Below, one piece after another: positions 22,745-35,471 of a DNA stretch of 64,000 bases. Origin of the DNA: Imbricaverruca yamaguchii (lineage: Eukaryota > Arthropoda > Thecostraca > Neoverrucidae). The position numbers were made by a program, and so were the translations under genes. The stretch lies in the NCBI GenBank assembly GCA_034440575.1, contig JAOTOL010001644.1:2646501-2710500 (forward strand), given 5' to 3'. Within the stretch, counting starts at the first letter, position 1; each line of letters opens with the position of its first letter. The notes below the pieces were generated by a model. It ran no database searches, had not been told where the DNA came from, and was given only the letters and a program-made list of their open reading frames with translations.

Positions 22745-23560
22745 TTAAACTATGAAAATTTGATTTAACTATAACGCTATAATTGTTGTATCAATTCTCT
22801 ATCAATGCTCCATAGCAATAACCTTTGTGAACGCTCTGCATCACTGCACTCTATCACTGTCTCGGTATTAATATATTATGATACATAAGTATAACGTACT
22901 CGTTTCCTTCTTTGATGTTCTTCTTGAGAACTTCCATTTTTCCCATTGATTTATCATAATAACCGTGTTAGCATCAATTAAAAGTATGCTTAGCAGTATT
23001 CATTTGATTTAAAGCAGATAGTGTGAACAAAACACTTAAAATAATAACCTAAAATGGCGAAATTAAATAAATCGATCTCATGTACTCAGAACCGAAGTCT
23101 GAACTTGGTCACTACTCATTTTTATTCATTCATGTCCTAAAAATAGGAACAAAAAATGGTTTAATTCATGGGCAACTTATGTGTTATACTGAGTAATCAT
23201 GGCTTATCGACGAGATAGTATACACGAGAGGGAGCGTCCTATCTGGATGTGCGTGTCTGTTGAGCGGTGCTTGTAGACTCATCATGTCAGCACAGATAAC
23301 CAAGTGGCATGGGCCAGTATGCTGTAAACCCACTTCTGCATCGCCGAACTGGCAGATGCCAGAAAATGACCTTCCTTATCATATACGGCCTATATCAGCG
23401 GCCAACACAGGCTGTCGGACGTGCTAATATGGCAGGATTTCAATAGTTGATGACGATGATAAATGTTAACGCAGACGCAAGACGGCAACGGGACCATTTT
23501 TCGCCGATAAATTATATTGTTCAGCATTATTTTGTTACGGTGGCAGGCTGGAAAAATTCA
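22745..23560. other. Unique AT-rich DNA
   Basis: Downstream of the pseudogene; no gene or repeat is recognisable. Confidence 0.5.
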
Positions 23561-23561
23561 T

Positions 23562-23641
<80 letters not shown>
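23561..23641. repeat. (CA)n microsatellite
   Basis: About 40 uninterrupted CA dinucleotides. Confidence 0.98.
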
Positions 23642-23807
23642 CATTTTGTTGAATAGCATGAATGCCGGCATTCCTTGTTATTCGGCTGGTGTTTCCAAAC
23701 GCCTGCCGACAAATTGAAACGCAGCACGACGGCGAGTGGAGAGAGAACTGCCGTCTCGACCAACTGCGACTACAGAGTGACGAGACAATAGTGTGAGATC
23801 AGCAGAG

Positions 23808-24135
23808 TTGCCCAGCTCTGTCGGCTGACAATTTGCCACACGGGGTGCAGGCCAGCTCTGTTGGCTAACAATTTGCCGCACGGGGTGCTGCCCAGCTCTG
23901 TCGGCTGACAATTTGCCGCACGGGGTGCTGCCCAGCTGACAATTTACCGCACAGGGTGCTGGTCAGCTCTGTTGGCTGACAATTTGCCGCACAGGGTGCT
24001 GGTCAGCTCTGTTGGCTGACAATTTGCCGCGCGGGGTGCTGACCAGCTGACAATTTGCCGCACGGGTTGCTGCCCAGCTCTGTCGGCTGACAATTTGCCG
24101 CGCGGGGTGCTGGCCAGCTCTGTCAGCTGACAATC
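23808..24135. repeat. 40-bp minisatellite with shortened copies (about 8)
   Basis: The unit contains CAGCTCTGTCGGCTGACAAT followed by TTGCCGCACGGGGTGCTG. Full units start 40 bp apart (23821, 23861, 23901). Some copies lack the GCTCTGTCG part and are about 25-30 bp. Confidence 0.93.
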
Positions 24136-26003
24136 TGCGTGGCACAAAACGGCGTGCTGCTGCTGGCGCTGCACTCGCGTCCCCTGACAAGGAGAACAGC
24201 GCCGACTCTGCAGCTGATACTGCTCTGGCCTCCGAGGTAGTGAATTGGACTGTCCGTGTGGGGAGTCGATAGCTACAACGAGCTCCGGAGTTGCTGTGAA
24301 GGTTTTTTCTCATATGGTTCTATATTGAACGGGACTGTCCATGCGAGGGGACCAATACCCACAACGATCTCCGTCATTGTGGTGTAGGGGGGCGGGGAAT
24401 TTCATAGGGTTCCAAATTACATCGATGAGACACTACGGGCCAAATGATCCACTGCGATGCCAACGTTCATCCAAAACGTATAAAGCAACAGCCCAGCCGC
24501 TGTGGCTTGACGCAGCGTCCGGCTTTGTTGTCCCCTAAGACAATTTCCGACACTGTAGCTGGTTCCTGGGACGGTGTCTGACTTCACTACTGTATCTTCA
24601 TGCAGTCTCCGGCATCCTCATCGTCTCTTCCGGCTGTCATTTCGTCTCACTTCCAGGGAAATGTCGTCAATTTATCAGCCAGTATTTCATAATTCAGCAG
24701 CAATTCTGGTGACCAAATCTTGCCGGCAAATCCTTGTTAGTTGGATGAGATTTTCTCAGTAAGAAATGAACATTAGGCTTGGTCCCAAGAAATGGTAGTC
24801 AGAACGAAATCGCTTCTCGGAATTTAGAGTCTGACGATGGAGTTTCAGATTGACTTTGTTTTCTAACGATGGGCTAAAATAAAATAAAGGCGAGAATAGC
24901 GGCTGAATCATTTGAACCCTTTAGCATATCATTATCCGCATTGCGAAAGTACCAAATAACAAATATTTGCTAGCAAATGCCAAACTGTAGCAGTATCAAG
25001 CGCACTTCAAGACAATTTTGACTAGCCTAATTATGTTTGTATCTGCTTGGGGTTGCACGTGTTGATAGCGGAGGCTCGGCAATACATGATAGTGTGAATG
25101 AGACGGGGAATAGTATGAATAGTATACACTCATGATTTTAGCTTTACCCAAGACAGACGTGTCCGCGGTGTACCCCCACCCATGAGATGAAGGTAAGCAG
25201 GGAGATTTGCTGTGACATGGGATTAACGTTAACTGACCAGCGCTAATGCCATCGGATTCACGCGCGTGATCGGCCTTCAAGCGCATCCTCCTGTCCGGTG
25301 ACACGCCCCAAGGGCACGGCCTTTCCTCACGTCACCGGAGAAGTCTGCTGGGTACCGGGCAGGAGAGATCTGGATAGTCCCTCCGTGAGCACGCGCCACG
25401 GCGGTGCGCCTGAGGTCAAGCGCGTGATCAAGACTGTTCGACAACGGTGCCTAATAATGACACCCCTGTCATGTATATACATTGTGGATGTCTATACCTG
25501 CACCACATGTTCTAGCACATGCCCGTAAGTTATGCTCCGACAGATGCCTGCACGAGATGGCACCTTCGACAGTACATCACCAAACACTGCAAAGGCACAT
25601 ACGCCTCACGAATGAGGCGACATTGCAACATCATAATTAATGCCACGGGCGTAATTTATCAGGAAAATGGTCTGTAATTTCTGTCGGCCCGTGTCATTTT
25701 GCGCCGCTATTTTGCATGCGACATCACGATGGAGATTGTATAAGTTGTGAGAGTTAGCGAGTGCCCGCGGCCTCCCAACTGGCATTACTAGGCTACATTC
25801 AAGCCTAGGTCAGAAAGCAGCGCGGTGGAATGTGCCCAAACAAACCAAATGTTGATTTTGTTGTCCCAACAAACGTCGTGGGAGTCGTCAGATTGCAAAC
25901 GGAACTGTAGAGGAACTGCGGTCAATTCATCCAACGGTACACTTTTTAGATTTCAAACATCTATGCTTGATTTGAGTGCCACTGCGCTATGAAGATCCAG
26001 AGA
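24136..26003. other. Unique non-coding DNA
   Basis: No coding domain, RNA gene or repeat was recognised. Confidence 0.5.
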
Positions 26004-26222
26004 TCACTCACCACTCGTCTGGGGAGATCCCGAGATCATCCACCACTCGTTTGAGAAGATACCGAGATCACCCACCATTCGTCTTGGAAGAGCCTGAGCT
26101 TACCCACCACTAGTCTGGGAAGATCCAAGGTCACTCACCACTTGCCTAGGAAGATCCCGAGATCACTGACTACTAGTCTGGGAAGATCCTGACATCACAC
26201 ACCACTCGTCTGGAAAGATTAT
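26004..26222. repeat. Degenerate minisatellite of about 32-34 bp (about 6-7 copies)
   Basis: Repeated pattern GAGATCACTCACCACTCGTC then TGGGAAGATCC, with many substitutions between copies, so it is older than most arrays here. Confidence 0.85.
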
Positions 26223-27179
26223 GTGAGCACCTACCACACGTCTGCAAACGGGTTGGAACGGAGTGTTAATCACACCTCTGAGCACGAAATTAATACAGAA
26301 GTTCAAGTCAAGAGGCTTGAGAGAGCGACACAATGAAGCCAAGAACAAATTGGGAGCACTACTGGGGACTGAACGGTAAATGTCAGGGGCACTAGAATGG
26401 GAAAGTCATAGGTTGTCGTCTTCCAAATTCAATTGGAAATCCACGTGAATTCTATGTTGATAATAAACCCATTCAACACCAGCTCACCACAAATACTTGT
26501 GTGGGCTTCATTCACACAAGAACCGTTCTTTTCCGACGTACTCGACTGCTGAATCATGTGGAATCGCCTGCCTTTCACGCCGAGTGGCCGCAGGTGAGAG
26601 TGCGAACTTTACCATCACCCTACAGTATGCCCATGCGTGAACACTTTGAATACGTGTGATTGAACCTCATCAGCTTTCAGTTAGAAACCATTGTGGTCAC
26701 AACATTAAAGCCGATATCCAGCAGGCTCGAGCGTCTATTCTGGATCAGCTTATACGCCAAAATGTTCCAATAGGCACGGGCTTTGATGGCGCCACCTCTG
26801 TTGCGCTGACGCCACTCCGAAGCCGCCCTGATGCCCGGGTCATCGCGGTTCACACTTTACACCCACTCTTCTTGAGGTCAGCCGGCCGCAGCTGACACTC
26901 GGTACAGCGGTAAATTACCGGCTTAGCTGTGGCACCACCCACCGCGAGGTGCACGCCTACAGCGCAGTCGGCCGCCGGCCAAAGGTCGCACGTGACCTGG
27001 AAATGAAGTCAAGTTATTGTGGCTTTCCGTGTGATTGTTGGCTGCCCGGTGCCGTAACGGTGTGGAGGATTGCGCCGGAATGTGTTTACATGTGGGCGAG
27101 GCCTTACACGGCGCCCGGTCTGAGCCGCATGAGAGGCGCGAGCTGCAGTAGGTCGGCCACCGCTGCCTGAACTACAGCC
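26223..27179. other. Unique non-coding DNA, GC-richer toward the end
   Basis: No gene is recognisable. Confidence 0.45.
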
Positions 27180-27262
27180 GCAACCATAGCAGTCACCGCA
27201 GTATTCACCACACCAGTCACCACAGCAGTCACCACAGCAGTCACCACTGCCGGTGCCACCAC
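27180..27262. repeat. Short 15-bp-type repeat CAGTCACCACAGCAG
   Basis: About five imperfect copies of CAGTCACCACAGCAG and variants. Confidence 0.8.
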
Positions 27263-27619
27263 GGCAACACCAGCCCCCAATTGTCGGCTTCACCTAGATC
27301 GGTACTGCCCACCGCCACAGAAATAGCATCCTCAGCAGTCACAGCATCATTCGGCCTGATGCATTTCCAAGCGAATATCCAATTGGCAAATAGTGTTTCA
27401 GTCAGTCAGGCAGACGGCAGATAGTCGTTTCTCCCAGCACATCCCAAATGCATCAGAGCATCCGTACCCCAGATAAACCCAACAGGATGTACTAGTCCAC
27501 CGCTTTAGATCACTCCACAACGGCTTGACTTATCTCACCAGCTTGAACTAACTACCTCACGCCAGTTTGGATCGTCTCACACCAAATTGGATGGTCCCAC
27601 CAGCTTGAACCAACTCAAA

Positions 27620-28143
27620 CCAGCTTGAATTTTCGCACCAACGCGAATCACCTCACCAACCTAAACTGCCCCACCAACATGAACCACCCCACCAACCTGA
27701 ACCATCCCACCAACCTGAACCACCCCACCAACCTGAACCACCCCACCAACCTGAACCACCACACCAACCTGAACCACCCCACCAACCTGAACCATCCCAC
27801 CAACCTGAACCATCCCACCAACCTGAACCACCCGCCGACCTGAACCACCCGCCAACCTGAACCATCCCACCAACCTGAACCATCCCACCAACCTGAGCCA
27901 TCCCACCAACCTGAACCACCCCACCAACCTGAACCATCCCACCAACATGAACCACCCCACCAACCTGAACCACCCCACCAACCTGAACCACCCCACCAAC
28001 CTGAACCACCCCACCAACCTGAACCATCCCACCAACCTGAACCATCCCACCAACCTGAGCCATCCCACCAACCTGAGCCATCCCACCAACCTGAACCATC
28101 CCACCAACCTGAGCCATCCCACCAACCTGAACCACCCCACCAG
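27620..28143. repeat. 15-bp minisatellite CCCACCAACCTGAAC (about 33 copies)
   Basis: Near-perfect units with variants CATCCCACC, CCGCCGACC and AACATGAAC. Because 15 is divisible by three, all minus-strand frames give a five-residue repeat. Confidence 0.97.
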
Positions 28144-28499
28144 CGGTTGATGGTCGCACGAGCCGAGGACCGGTCCCGGGCCGAGCCGAACTTCACGGCG
28201 GGATCGTGTCGCCGTCCGTCGACGCCGACGCCGTCGCGGTGCGGCGGCGTCAGCTGGCTACGGGCCGATCGCGGCGCGGCGGCACGGCTGGCGCGGGCGC
28301 CGCACCACCCGACGCGCCGGTGCTGCCGCCGCGCCGCCGGTCGAACGCCGTTGGGGGCGCTTTTTACTGTGACGTCACCTGTGCGAGGTGTTCAGACTGA
28401 GTTCGGCGGTGGACGTGGGCCGCTTTTTGCGCGCGGTCCAGGCGGCGCCGAGCGGGGGTCGTGTCAGCCGGTGTCAGTCGGCGCCATCACACGGCTTGA
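28144..28499. other. GC-rich, CpG-dense block
   Basis: Dense CG dinucleotides, with one TGACGTCA near 28371. This could be a CpG-island promoter or 5' exon, but no initiation signal or coding domain could be identified. Confidence 0.4.
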
Positions 28500-28785
28500 C
28501 TGGTGATGAGCTGGACCGAGGGCTGAGAGTGGAGCTGGGCTGGGGGCTGGACTGTGAGCTGGACTGAGAGCTGGACTGGTGATGAGCTGGACCGTGAGCT
28601 GAACTTGGAGCTGGACTGGTGATGAGCTGGACCGTGAGCTGGACTGGGAGCTTGACTGGGAGCTGGACTAGGAGCTGGACTGGGAGCTGGACTGGGAGCT
28701 GGACTAGGAGCTGGACTGAGAGCTGGACTGGGAGCTGGACTGGGAGCTGGACTGGGAGCTGGACTGGGAGCCGGACTCGGGGTCA
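28500..28785. repeat. 12-bp repeat GGAGCTGGACTG (about 20 copies)
   Basis: Units vary as GGGAGCTGGACT, TGAGCTGGACTG and CTGGACCGTGAG; the proximal part is more irregular than the distal part. Confidence 0.93.
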
Positions 28786-29160
28786 GGTCGGAGCGTCGCC
28801 CTGACCTGTCATCACGAAAGAGTGACAGGACGTGTATCCGGCCGACATCTGCCCAGCCTGGCAGGTGTCCTAGGTTCTCTGCCGCCTGATCCGAGCACTG
28901 TGAACATGCGCGTGCGCGGCTGAGAGCGCGTCCGCCGGCCGACCAACGGAGCGGCAGCTTCGGCTGCCGACCGCTCTCACATTCCGACGCGCTGTCTCGG
29001 CGCATTTCGGCGGGATGCACACTTGAGCCGGCAGACAGACGGAGGGCCGACTTGACAGCACGCCGGGCGCCGACGGCTCCCAACGACAAAAACTGCACAG
29101 TCCAGGCCGGGAATCGAATCAATCGCGTGAGAGGATGGCCCATCGGGTCTGCTTAGCCTC
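28786..29160. other. GC-rich block
   Basis: CpG-dense unique sequence without a recognised gene. Confidence 0.4.
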
Positions 29161-30865
29161 GGCCGGCTTTTTGTGCGCGTTCAAATTGTTCTGTGAAGAC
29201 AACGTTGTTTCTTTGCTCGCTTCTTTGTGTTTGGCACTCGCGCATGAAAGTTAGGTGAATTGGAGCTCTCAAGTTTAGCAGGTATTCCTCACACTGGATT
29301 GGATAGATTAGGTCACGATCTATGACCATTAATGGTCGTCCCAGTCAAATATTTCAAGAATATTTGCCTTAGAAACAGTTTTTAATGTACCAAAAATTGC
29401 CTGTAGGGAAGCAAAATATTTTCATTTCCGAAGCCATATGCGATACTTGCTCACAAATAAGGTGTCATTTTGAAAGGTTTTCGCCAATGTATTCGAAAGG
29501 TGTATAAGGGACATATGTCCATCCTTTTATCGTTGGAGCGAGCTTGATATTGCATGGACTGGGATGCAAGACGCCACGCGGTTAACTGCAACCTCTCAGA
29601 CTATGTCATGAGGCGAACAAGTTACCAAACCAAACGTTCTGTCTTTGGAAATGTCTCGTAGAGACGAATGGAAAGCATGCAATGCTTTTGTCTTCGGGTA
29701 TACAATTAGGCCAATAGGTTTAAGAGAAGTGTCAAATTAAGTAGGAGTTGCATGCTGTGTTGTTATGTTTAGGTCCAGACATTACGTTTATACTTTTCTG
29801 GGTTAGCATGGATATGATTCAAAAGCTCTCACTAAGATGGATTTATTGACACCACCTGAGTCTATGGCTAAAGGTCAAGTTCACCAACCAGTGGCATAGG
29901 AAATATTTGAAATTGGTAGTCAGAATCCAACATGGGCTGTAATTTGAAGTCTATACATCCAGCTCCACCAATGATCGCTTACCCCCACTTGGATAACCAA
30001 AAACTATCCTTGGGTAATCTTAGACGCTGAATTCGAATTCGACATTGTCAAAATTTACAAATAAAGGGATCTAAAAAATCAGAAGAGGGCACCTTGGGTC
30101 AGTGTCCCTGAATGTCCTAGCAAATGTCAAAATCATATTAGCATGCCATAAGATAACATCTTCGCTATACCATTTCATTAATCTTCGCATCTGACCCGCT
30201 TCATTCGATTTTAACACCATGGGTCAACGTGTTTGGAATACGTTTTGAGGTCTGTGGAAGTGGACGCTTACGCGAAGATATATTTATATTTGTCTTCATC
30301 TGACAATATAGGGAACCAAATAGCACACTTGTAGAAGCCACCAAGTGCTTTTAAATACGTGGTGTTTGCTTTTGTTGACTTACTCAATGAGCGTTAAAAT
30401 CTTACCCATTGAACCGTCTTATAACATTTCACCTCCACCCGAACTTATAGATAGTCAGGTCACCGAAATATTCTTAGATTATTTTTTTAGGTGGGTAGTT
30501 GTCTGCATAGACACAACAGTTTTAGCTTTATCATTGCAACCCAGAGCACTGAGAATCGTACCTCCAAAATTCACCTGGAACTGATGGACAAGGGTTTCAT
30601 TATTCCACCATTGTGATTTCACCCCACATGGCATATATTTTCTTGCACCAATCTGTGAAGATGTGGAATGGATGCGGAAAAAGGTACGCAAAGGTCTATG
30701 AGAACAATTGCTAGCGGTTTTCTAATCGTTTGGAGAATAGATCAGAGAGGGCAAAAAGAGTCCATTCCTTGCTAAGCCCAAGGCAATACCGTGATAAACC
30801 GAAGGAAATACAAAATCGGGAATGGACAATACCATGAATTAACTTTGCAAGCAGTGGCTAATTCA
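29161..30865. other. Unique AT-rich DNA
   Basis: No gene or repeat was recognised. Confidence 0.5.
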
Positions 30866-30880
30866 CCATACTTTTCAGTG

Positions 30881-31085
30881 GGGTGGGGATGGCCGAGTAC
30901 CTACGTTGCTGGGCTCTGGGTACCAAAGGTCCCGGGTTCAAGACTCGTACCGCTCGGGATATTTCCCAATCTCGCGGCCCACCGGCGAAGCAGTGTGGGC
31001 CGGCGCCATTAGCCGTAAATGTGCATAAAGAGCGTCTTGAGCCACCCAATAAACAAACAGATAAACAAACAGACAAACAAACAAA
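30881..31085 (+). mobile_element. tRNA-derived SINE, copy 1
   Basis: The 5' head has an A-box-like GATGGCCGAGTACC and a B-box-like GGTTCAAGACTCG, as in Leu/Ser-type tRNAs. A shared body follows (CCCAATCTCGCGGCCCACCG through GCGCCATTAGCCG and GTGCATAAAG), ending with CCCAATAAAC and an AAACAG-rich tail. It is flanked by an imperfect 15-bp duplication, CCATACTTTTCAGTG (30866-30880) and CCATACTAATCAGTA (31086-31100). The mutated A-box and duplication suggest it is older than copy 2. SINEs of this kind are transcribed by RNA polymerase III and moved by LINE machinery (family knowledge). Confidence 0.9.
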
Positions 31086-31100
31086 CCATACTAATCAGTA

Positions 31101-33131
31101 TATCTAAAAAGTGATCCTCCATTGAAGTGAGTTTATGACGGGTGTGATTAATTATCAAATTTTAGCATCCGCCTAGTGCAAATTATCACATTTTGACTTA
31201 ATGTTTGGCATATCATCTCAGGTGCGCGTATTTCAAAATCAACATCCATGCCTAGAAAAAAAATGTATCATGCTCAGCGATGTGGTTTCCAATCTAGTTT
31301 TCATGACATAAAATTGTTCAAATAAGAAGAATAGCCTAAGGAACGTTACGCAGTTGTGAATTATGCAACAGATAATCATCGCCTATCGGTGGTATTTCGC
31401 CTGCTTGGCGCGTCGAGACGGCAATTTCTCATCTCCCTTTCATACTTCATCCTTAATTGTCATAGAACTGTGGAAGAGAAAACAGCCATGTACTTTCCAG
31501 TGGAAAAATTAAGGGCTACCGTTGTTTGTTTGGCCTTCCACTCTCCACGAGTCAGAAGTCGCATCTCGCGACTTCTGACTGGCATTTCGCGCGAGAGCGC
31601 CATGTATTCAGCACCCCACCATTGGGCACCAGCGCGGTACAGCGCCTCGGGTAATAGTTCGGGGCTCGTTCGCGTCGGTCTCGATCTGTGGTGAGCACAA
31701 ATCGAACAGAGGCGCCTGTGGCCAAGACCTGTGGCGACAGCTCTGAGCTCGCTCGCGTCGGTCTCGATTTCGATCACAAACGACTTTGCCGCCGGTTACG
31801 CTGTCAAGTCACTCACCGCCGCTTCCAGTATGCGTTGACCCACTGAATTCAGCACGCCCGAGACGCCGATGCTGTGGCGCCTCCGGAAAGACGACCCAAT
31901 TTGGTTCGTCACGCTGATCATAATTGGGCAATAAATCAGAGGCTGAGCAGTTCTAGGAGTTTCCACAACGCTCATCGAATCATAAGAATACGATGGACAT
32001 TTGTGCACACTAAAAGTCGCAGCGCATGCCCACATGTTCAGAATCGCTCATGCCCGCAGATATGTGTAAAACCTAAGTCGACTGATTTACAATATCTGAA
32101 ACGTTACTGAATGGCAAAATAAATGTGCAAAATACAACCATGAGCCCATTTTAGAAAGTTTAACCTTCACTGGCTGGGCAGTATATTTCTGATGTTTCCC
32201 TTGTTTCTAAGAACAAGAATTGCCACTGCCAAAACAAAATTCACACTCAGCAGCTTCTATTTGCCTTAACTTGCAAAACAATGAAACACACATACTTATT
32301 TTTAAGGAGAAATCAACACCTGGCCTGCGCACATATATTACATATGCGCGCCAAACATGCCCAACACAACATGTCTTGCATTAATGTCCTGTGATGAGCT
32401 CTGTTTGTACACAATTATCTCTTGTGATCCACTACGTGCGTCATCTTACAGCTGGATGCCGGGCTGCCCGCAACGTCGACGGGAATATGATAAACCGTTG
32501 ACCTGAATGAGTCCAAAGGTCACTCTGATTGCACAGTAATTACCTGGCTGTCTCATTGGTGATGTTAACCCTTGTGTGGCTTCGTGCCGGCTGCAAACGC
32601 CTCCCTTCACAGATCCTACGATAAAAAAAATCATGTTTAATGGTGAAGAAACCAAAATTCAATGCGATTAACTCTACCAGTGTCTGCTATAGACTCTACT
32701 TCAAAATTTACCACGGTAACAGTGGTTACGCAGCGGAGCACTCCAAAGATCAGGGTGTCCTGAGAGACACACTAGTGTGTGCTGAATAGGCTGATATCAC
32801 TTCTGGTGCACCATTTTACTTTTACATATAAAAGCCTATATTTCGGACCAAACGACAGATTCAAGTTAAGAGCGGCACAATTTGGAATGTGTTTTTGGAA
32901 TGCAGAGAAATGTTGATATTTTAAGCAGTAAGTTTGATATCGCTCGTGTCATAGTTTGCACTGTACGATACCTCAAGCGATTAATGTGACTCTTTGGAGA
33001 GTATGTACCTACTTGCCTTCCAATGAACAGTAGTTTAGCTTCTTATCGAAAGGTCATAGGATGATCACTACTGCAAATGCTCTCCTTTCGCCCATCATCC
33101 CTCGAGTCTGTTTGAGAAGATCCTGCATCAT
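31101..33131. other. Unique AT-rich DNA with a perfect hairpin
   Basis: No gene was found. A perfect 12-bp stem with five-base loop is at 31551-31579 (GTCAGAAGTCGC, loop ATCTC). Confidence 0.5.
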
Positions 33132-33262
33132 GCAGCTGCTGAGCGGGTCAGCAGTTGCCGAGCGGGTCAGCAGCTGCAGAGCAGGTCAGCAGCTACAGAG
33201 CAGGTCAGCAGCTGCAGAGCGGGTCAGCAGTTGCCGAGCGGGTCAGCAGCTGCAGAGCAGGT
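33132..33262. repeat. 19-bp minisatellite (about 7 copies)
   Basis: The unit GAGCGGGTCAGCAGCTGCA alternates with GAGCAGGTCAGCAGCTACA and a GTTGCC variant. Confidence 0.94.
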
Positions 33263-33870
33263 AAACTTCAAACCCGACCGCGCCGGGGCTTCTGTCTTCA
33301 CGTCAGCCGCACTTAAGTCTGATCTCGCGACTCGCGGTGCGCGGGGCACGCACAGCGCGATCTCGCGGTGTGCGTGTCGGCTCGGTTCCGGCTGACGCTC
33401 GCTCGGCCGCATCGTCTGTCCCCGTGCGAACCCATTGTGTGCCAGCCCCAGAGTAGGGTATTGGCGGCGGGGAAGCGCGGCGCGCCGTCCCAGGCCGACC
33501 CGCCCATAGCAAACGGCGCGGCGCTATCTGCGCCGGGGGAGGCGCCCTGCCACGCTCGCATGCAGGTCAGCGCATTCATGCGTGTGCGTGGTCGATTGTG
33601 GTGGCGGCTTGTGGTCGCCGACAGACACGTGGTGGGGTGAGATTGATCCAGCTAGCGCCGCCCCCCTCCCCTGACTGGTCAGGCCCGAGGTAGGGTAAAC
33701 CTGACCCAGCACGCGCTACACCATTATCCGCTCTGACAGCACGTGCCGCATGTTTAGCAGCACTGTTCGCGCCAAATTCGGCGGGCGCGACCCGGTCGAG
33801 GCGGGAGGGACCATTTGACATGCGCAGAATGTTTCCAGAGTTACTTAGACGGTCAGGTGACGTCCCAGTC
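33263..33870. other. GC-rich, CpG-dense block
   Basis: High CG dinucleotide density in unique sequence (for example GCGCGATCTCGCGG). It is a candidate CpG island. No exon or promoter element could be assigned. Confidence 0.4.
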
Positions 33871-34654
33871 AAAGACGTCGCCGACGTGAGGCGAGTCAGC
33901 GGCTCTGACACGTGACCTCCTTAATTTTACTGTAGGATAGATAATGGACATATATGTAGACATGGTTAGACATAGACTGCGAAGATCGTTGCAGCGGTGC
34001 TTTTCGCGCGCTTGAGAGATGATCTTTGTGATGTATGCCGCATGCACTGAATCTCCAGACTATTCGCCCACCATCCAGGTGGAACATTAGCGTGGAAAAA
34101 ATGCATTGGCTACGCCCACCTTACACGAAAGATCCATTGTAGAAATGATGTACATTCAAATACTAGAATCAAATGACATAGTATTGAATCAATTTGAATG
34201 AATAGCAAGTGGGCAATGTCCCTGCAAAGTAAGGGAGTGGTGACGTTGCGGGACACGCTTGGACTTTTAGCAGCCTGTCACGATAATTCGTCGTGCAGCA
34301 CTATAAATTTAGCACCAAGTGACACGTCAGTGCGATAATGTGCACGCGGCTCCCCAGACGATGATGTCTACGCGGCTCCCCCCCTACCTCAGACGACCGC
34401 AATCTGATCACCGACGACGTGTATTCTCAGGACACCAAGGCCGGCCTACTGAGACGCCGCCGCCGCCGCCGCCGCCTCGAGCCGACCTTCCGGTGGTGTT
34501 TACACTAATAAACACCTCCACCGAGGCGGTGCTCGTCTATATTGCCGCGTCGGCGGCGTCGGCGGCGTCGGCGTCGCCGTTGGCAGTGCCGAGCTGGAGC
34601 TCGACTTAACCCTCGGTCGCAGCTCGTGCTGAGCTGGCCGGCGGCAGGAGAGCA
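33871..34654. other. Unique DNA with CCG/GTC-type triplet runs
   Basis: Contains (GCC)n near 34454-34478 and GTCGGCG triplet-like runs near 34545-34580. No gene is recognisable. Confidence 0.5.
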
Positions 34655-34866
34655 TGGCGGACGGTGTCGATATAGGTGAGGCACCATCAAATCTCCAACA
34701 TCGTCCACGGTGGTGCAACGCGACGGACGGTGTCGCTATAGATGAGGCACCCTCAAATCTCCCACATCGCCCACGGTGGCCCAACGTGACGGACGGTGTC
34801 GATATAGGTGAGACACCCTCAAATCTCCCACATCGCCCACGGTGGTCCAACGCGACGGACGGTGTG
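34655..34866. repeat. 66-bp minisatellite (about 3.2 copies)
   Basis: Each unit includes GACGGTGTCGATATAGGTGA, then CCCTCAAATCTCCCACATCG and CCCACGGTGGTCCAACG. The 22-residue open-frame period matches the 66-bp unit. Confidence 0.92.
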
Positions 34867-34904
34867 TGGGATAATAGCACAGGCTGCTGAGAAAGCAAGG
34901 CAGG

Positions 34905-35400
34905 AAGATAGAAGAGGGAGATGAAAAGAGAAAATGGAGATGATTCAGAGAGAAAGAGAGAAAGAGACAGAGAAAGGGAAGGATAAGAAAAGAGAGAAAG
35001 ACCGAAAGCGGTTTGATACCACCTTGGGCTCCTTTATGACGAATTTGACTGCTAGGCCACATAGTGTCGTCAGCGTCTTGCGCGGGTTGGTTACCGCAAG
35101 CAATCCCGCCAATTGTAGGATTCGAACCTCCAACCCTACGGTAATATGTACAATGCCCTACCGACTGAGCTACAGCGACTCCCTATAGAAAGAGCACAAC
35201 AGAAAAAAAGAAATAGGGGAAAAAGAACGAGTGAGAGAGAACGAGAACGTGGGAGAGAAAAAGGACGATGGAGAGAACGAGAACGAGGAAGAAAACGATA
35301 ACGAGAACGAGGAAGAGAACAAGAATGAGGAAGATAACGAGAGCCAGGGAGAGAACGAGAACGAGAACGAGAACGAGGAGAGAGGGGGAAGGAGATACAT
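34905..35400. repeat. Purine-rich GAGA/GAACGA tracts flanking a tRNA-like fragment
   Basis: 34905-35010 is rich in GAGAAAGAGA; 35190-35400 is rich in GAACGAGAACGAG and GAGAGAACGA. It gives Ser/Phe- or Lys/Glu-rich spurious frames. Confidence 0.85.
35100..35184 (-). repeat. tRNA-like A-box/B-box fragment, probably a SINE or pseudo-tRNA
   Basis: The minus strand shows TAGCTCAGTCGGTAGGGCA (A-box and D-arm, 35161-35172 core) and GGTTCGAATCC (B-box, 35118-35128) at tRNA-like spacing. The acceptor arms pair poorly, the T-stem has one mismatch and no anticodon stem forms, so it is not a functional tRNA. It is a different head from the Leu/Ser-type SINE in this window. Confidence 0.55.
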
Positions 35401-35471
35401 ATAAGGGAAGTGGAAGTGAAAAAACGTTCATGTCAGGTAAGCATTAACCATGAAGTAGATGCAACATTGTC

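Noticed and set aside
27120..27190. Minus-strand AVADLL motif resembling GPCR TM2
   Set aside because: The flanking translation is not a membrane segment, lacks the TM1/TM2 pattern, and a stop follows soon; chance match.
35100..35184. Functional tRNA gene
   Set aside because: A- and B-boxes are present, but the acceptor and anticodon stems do not pair.
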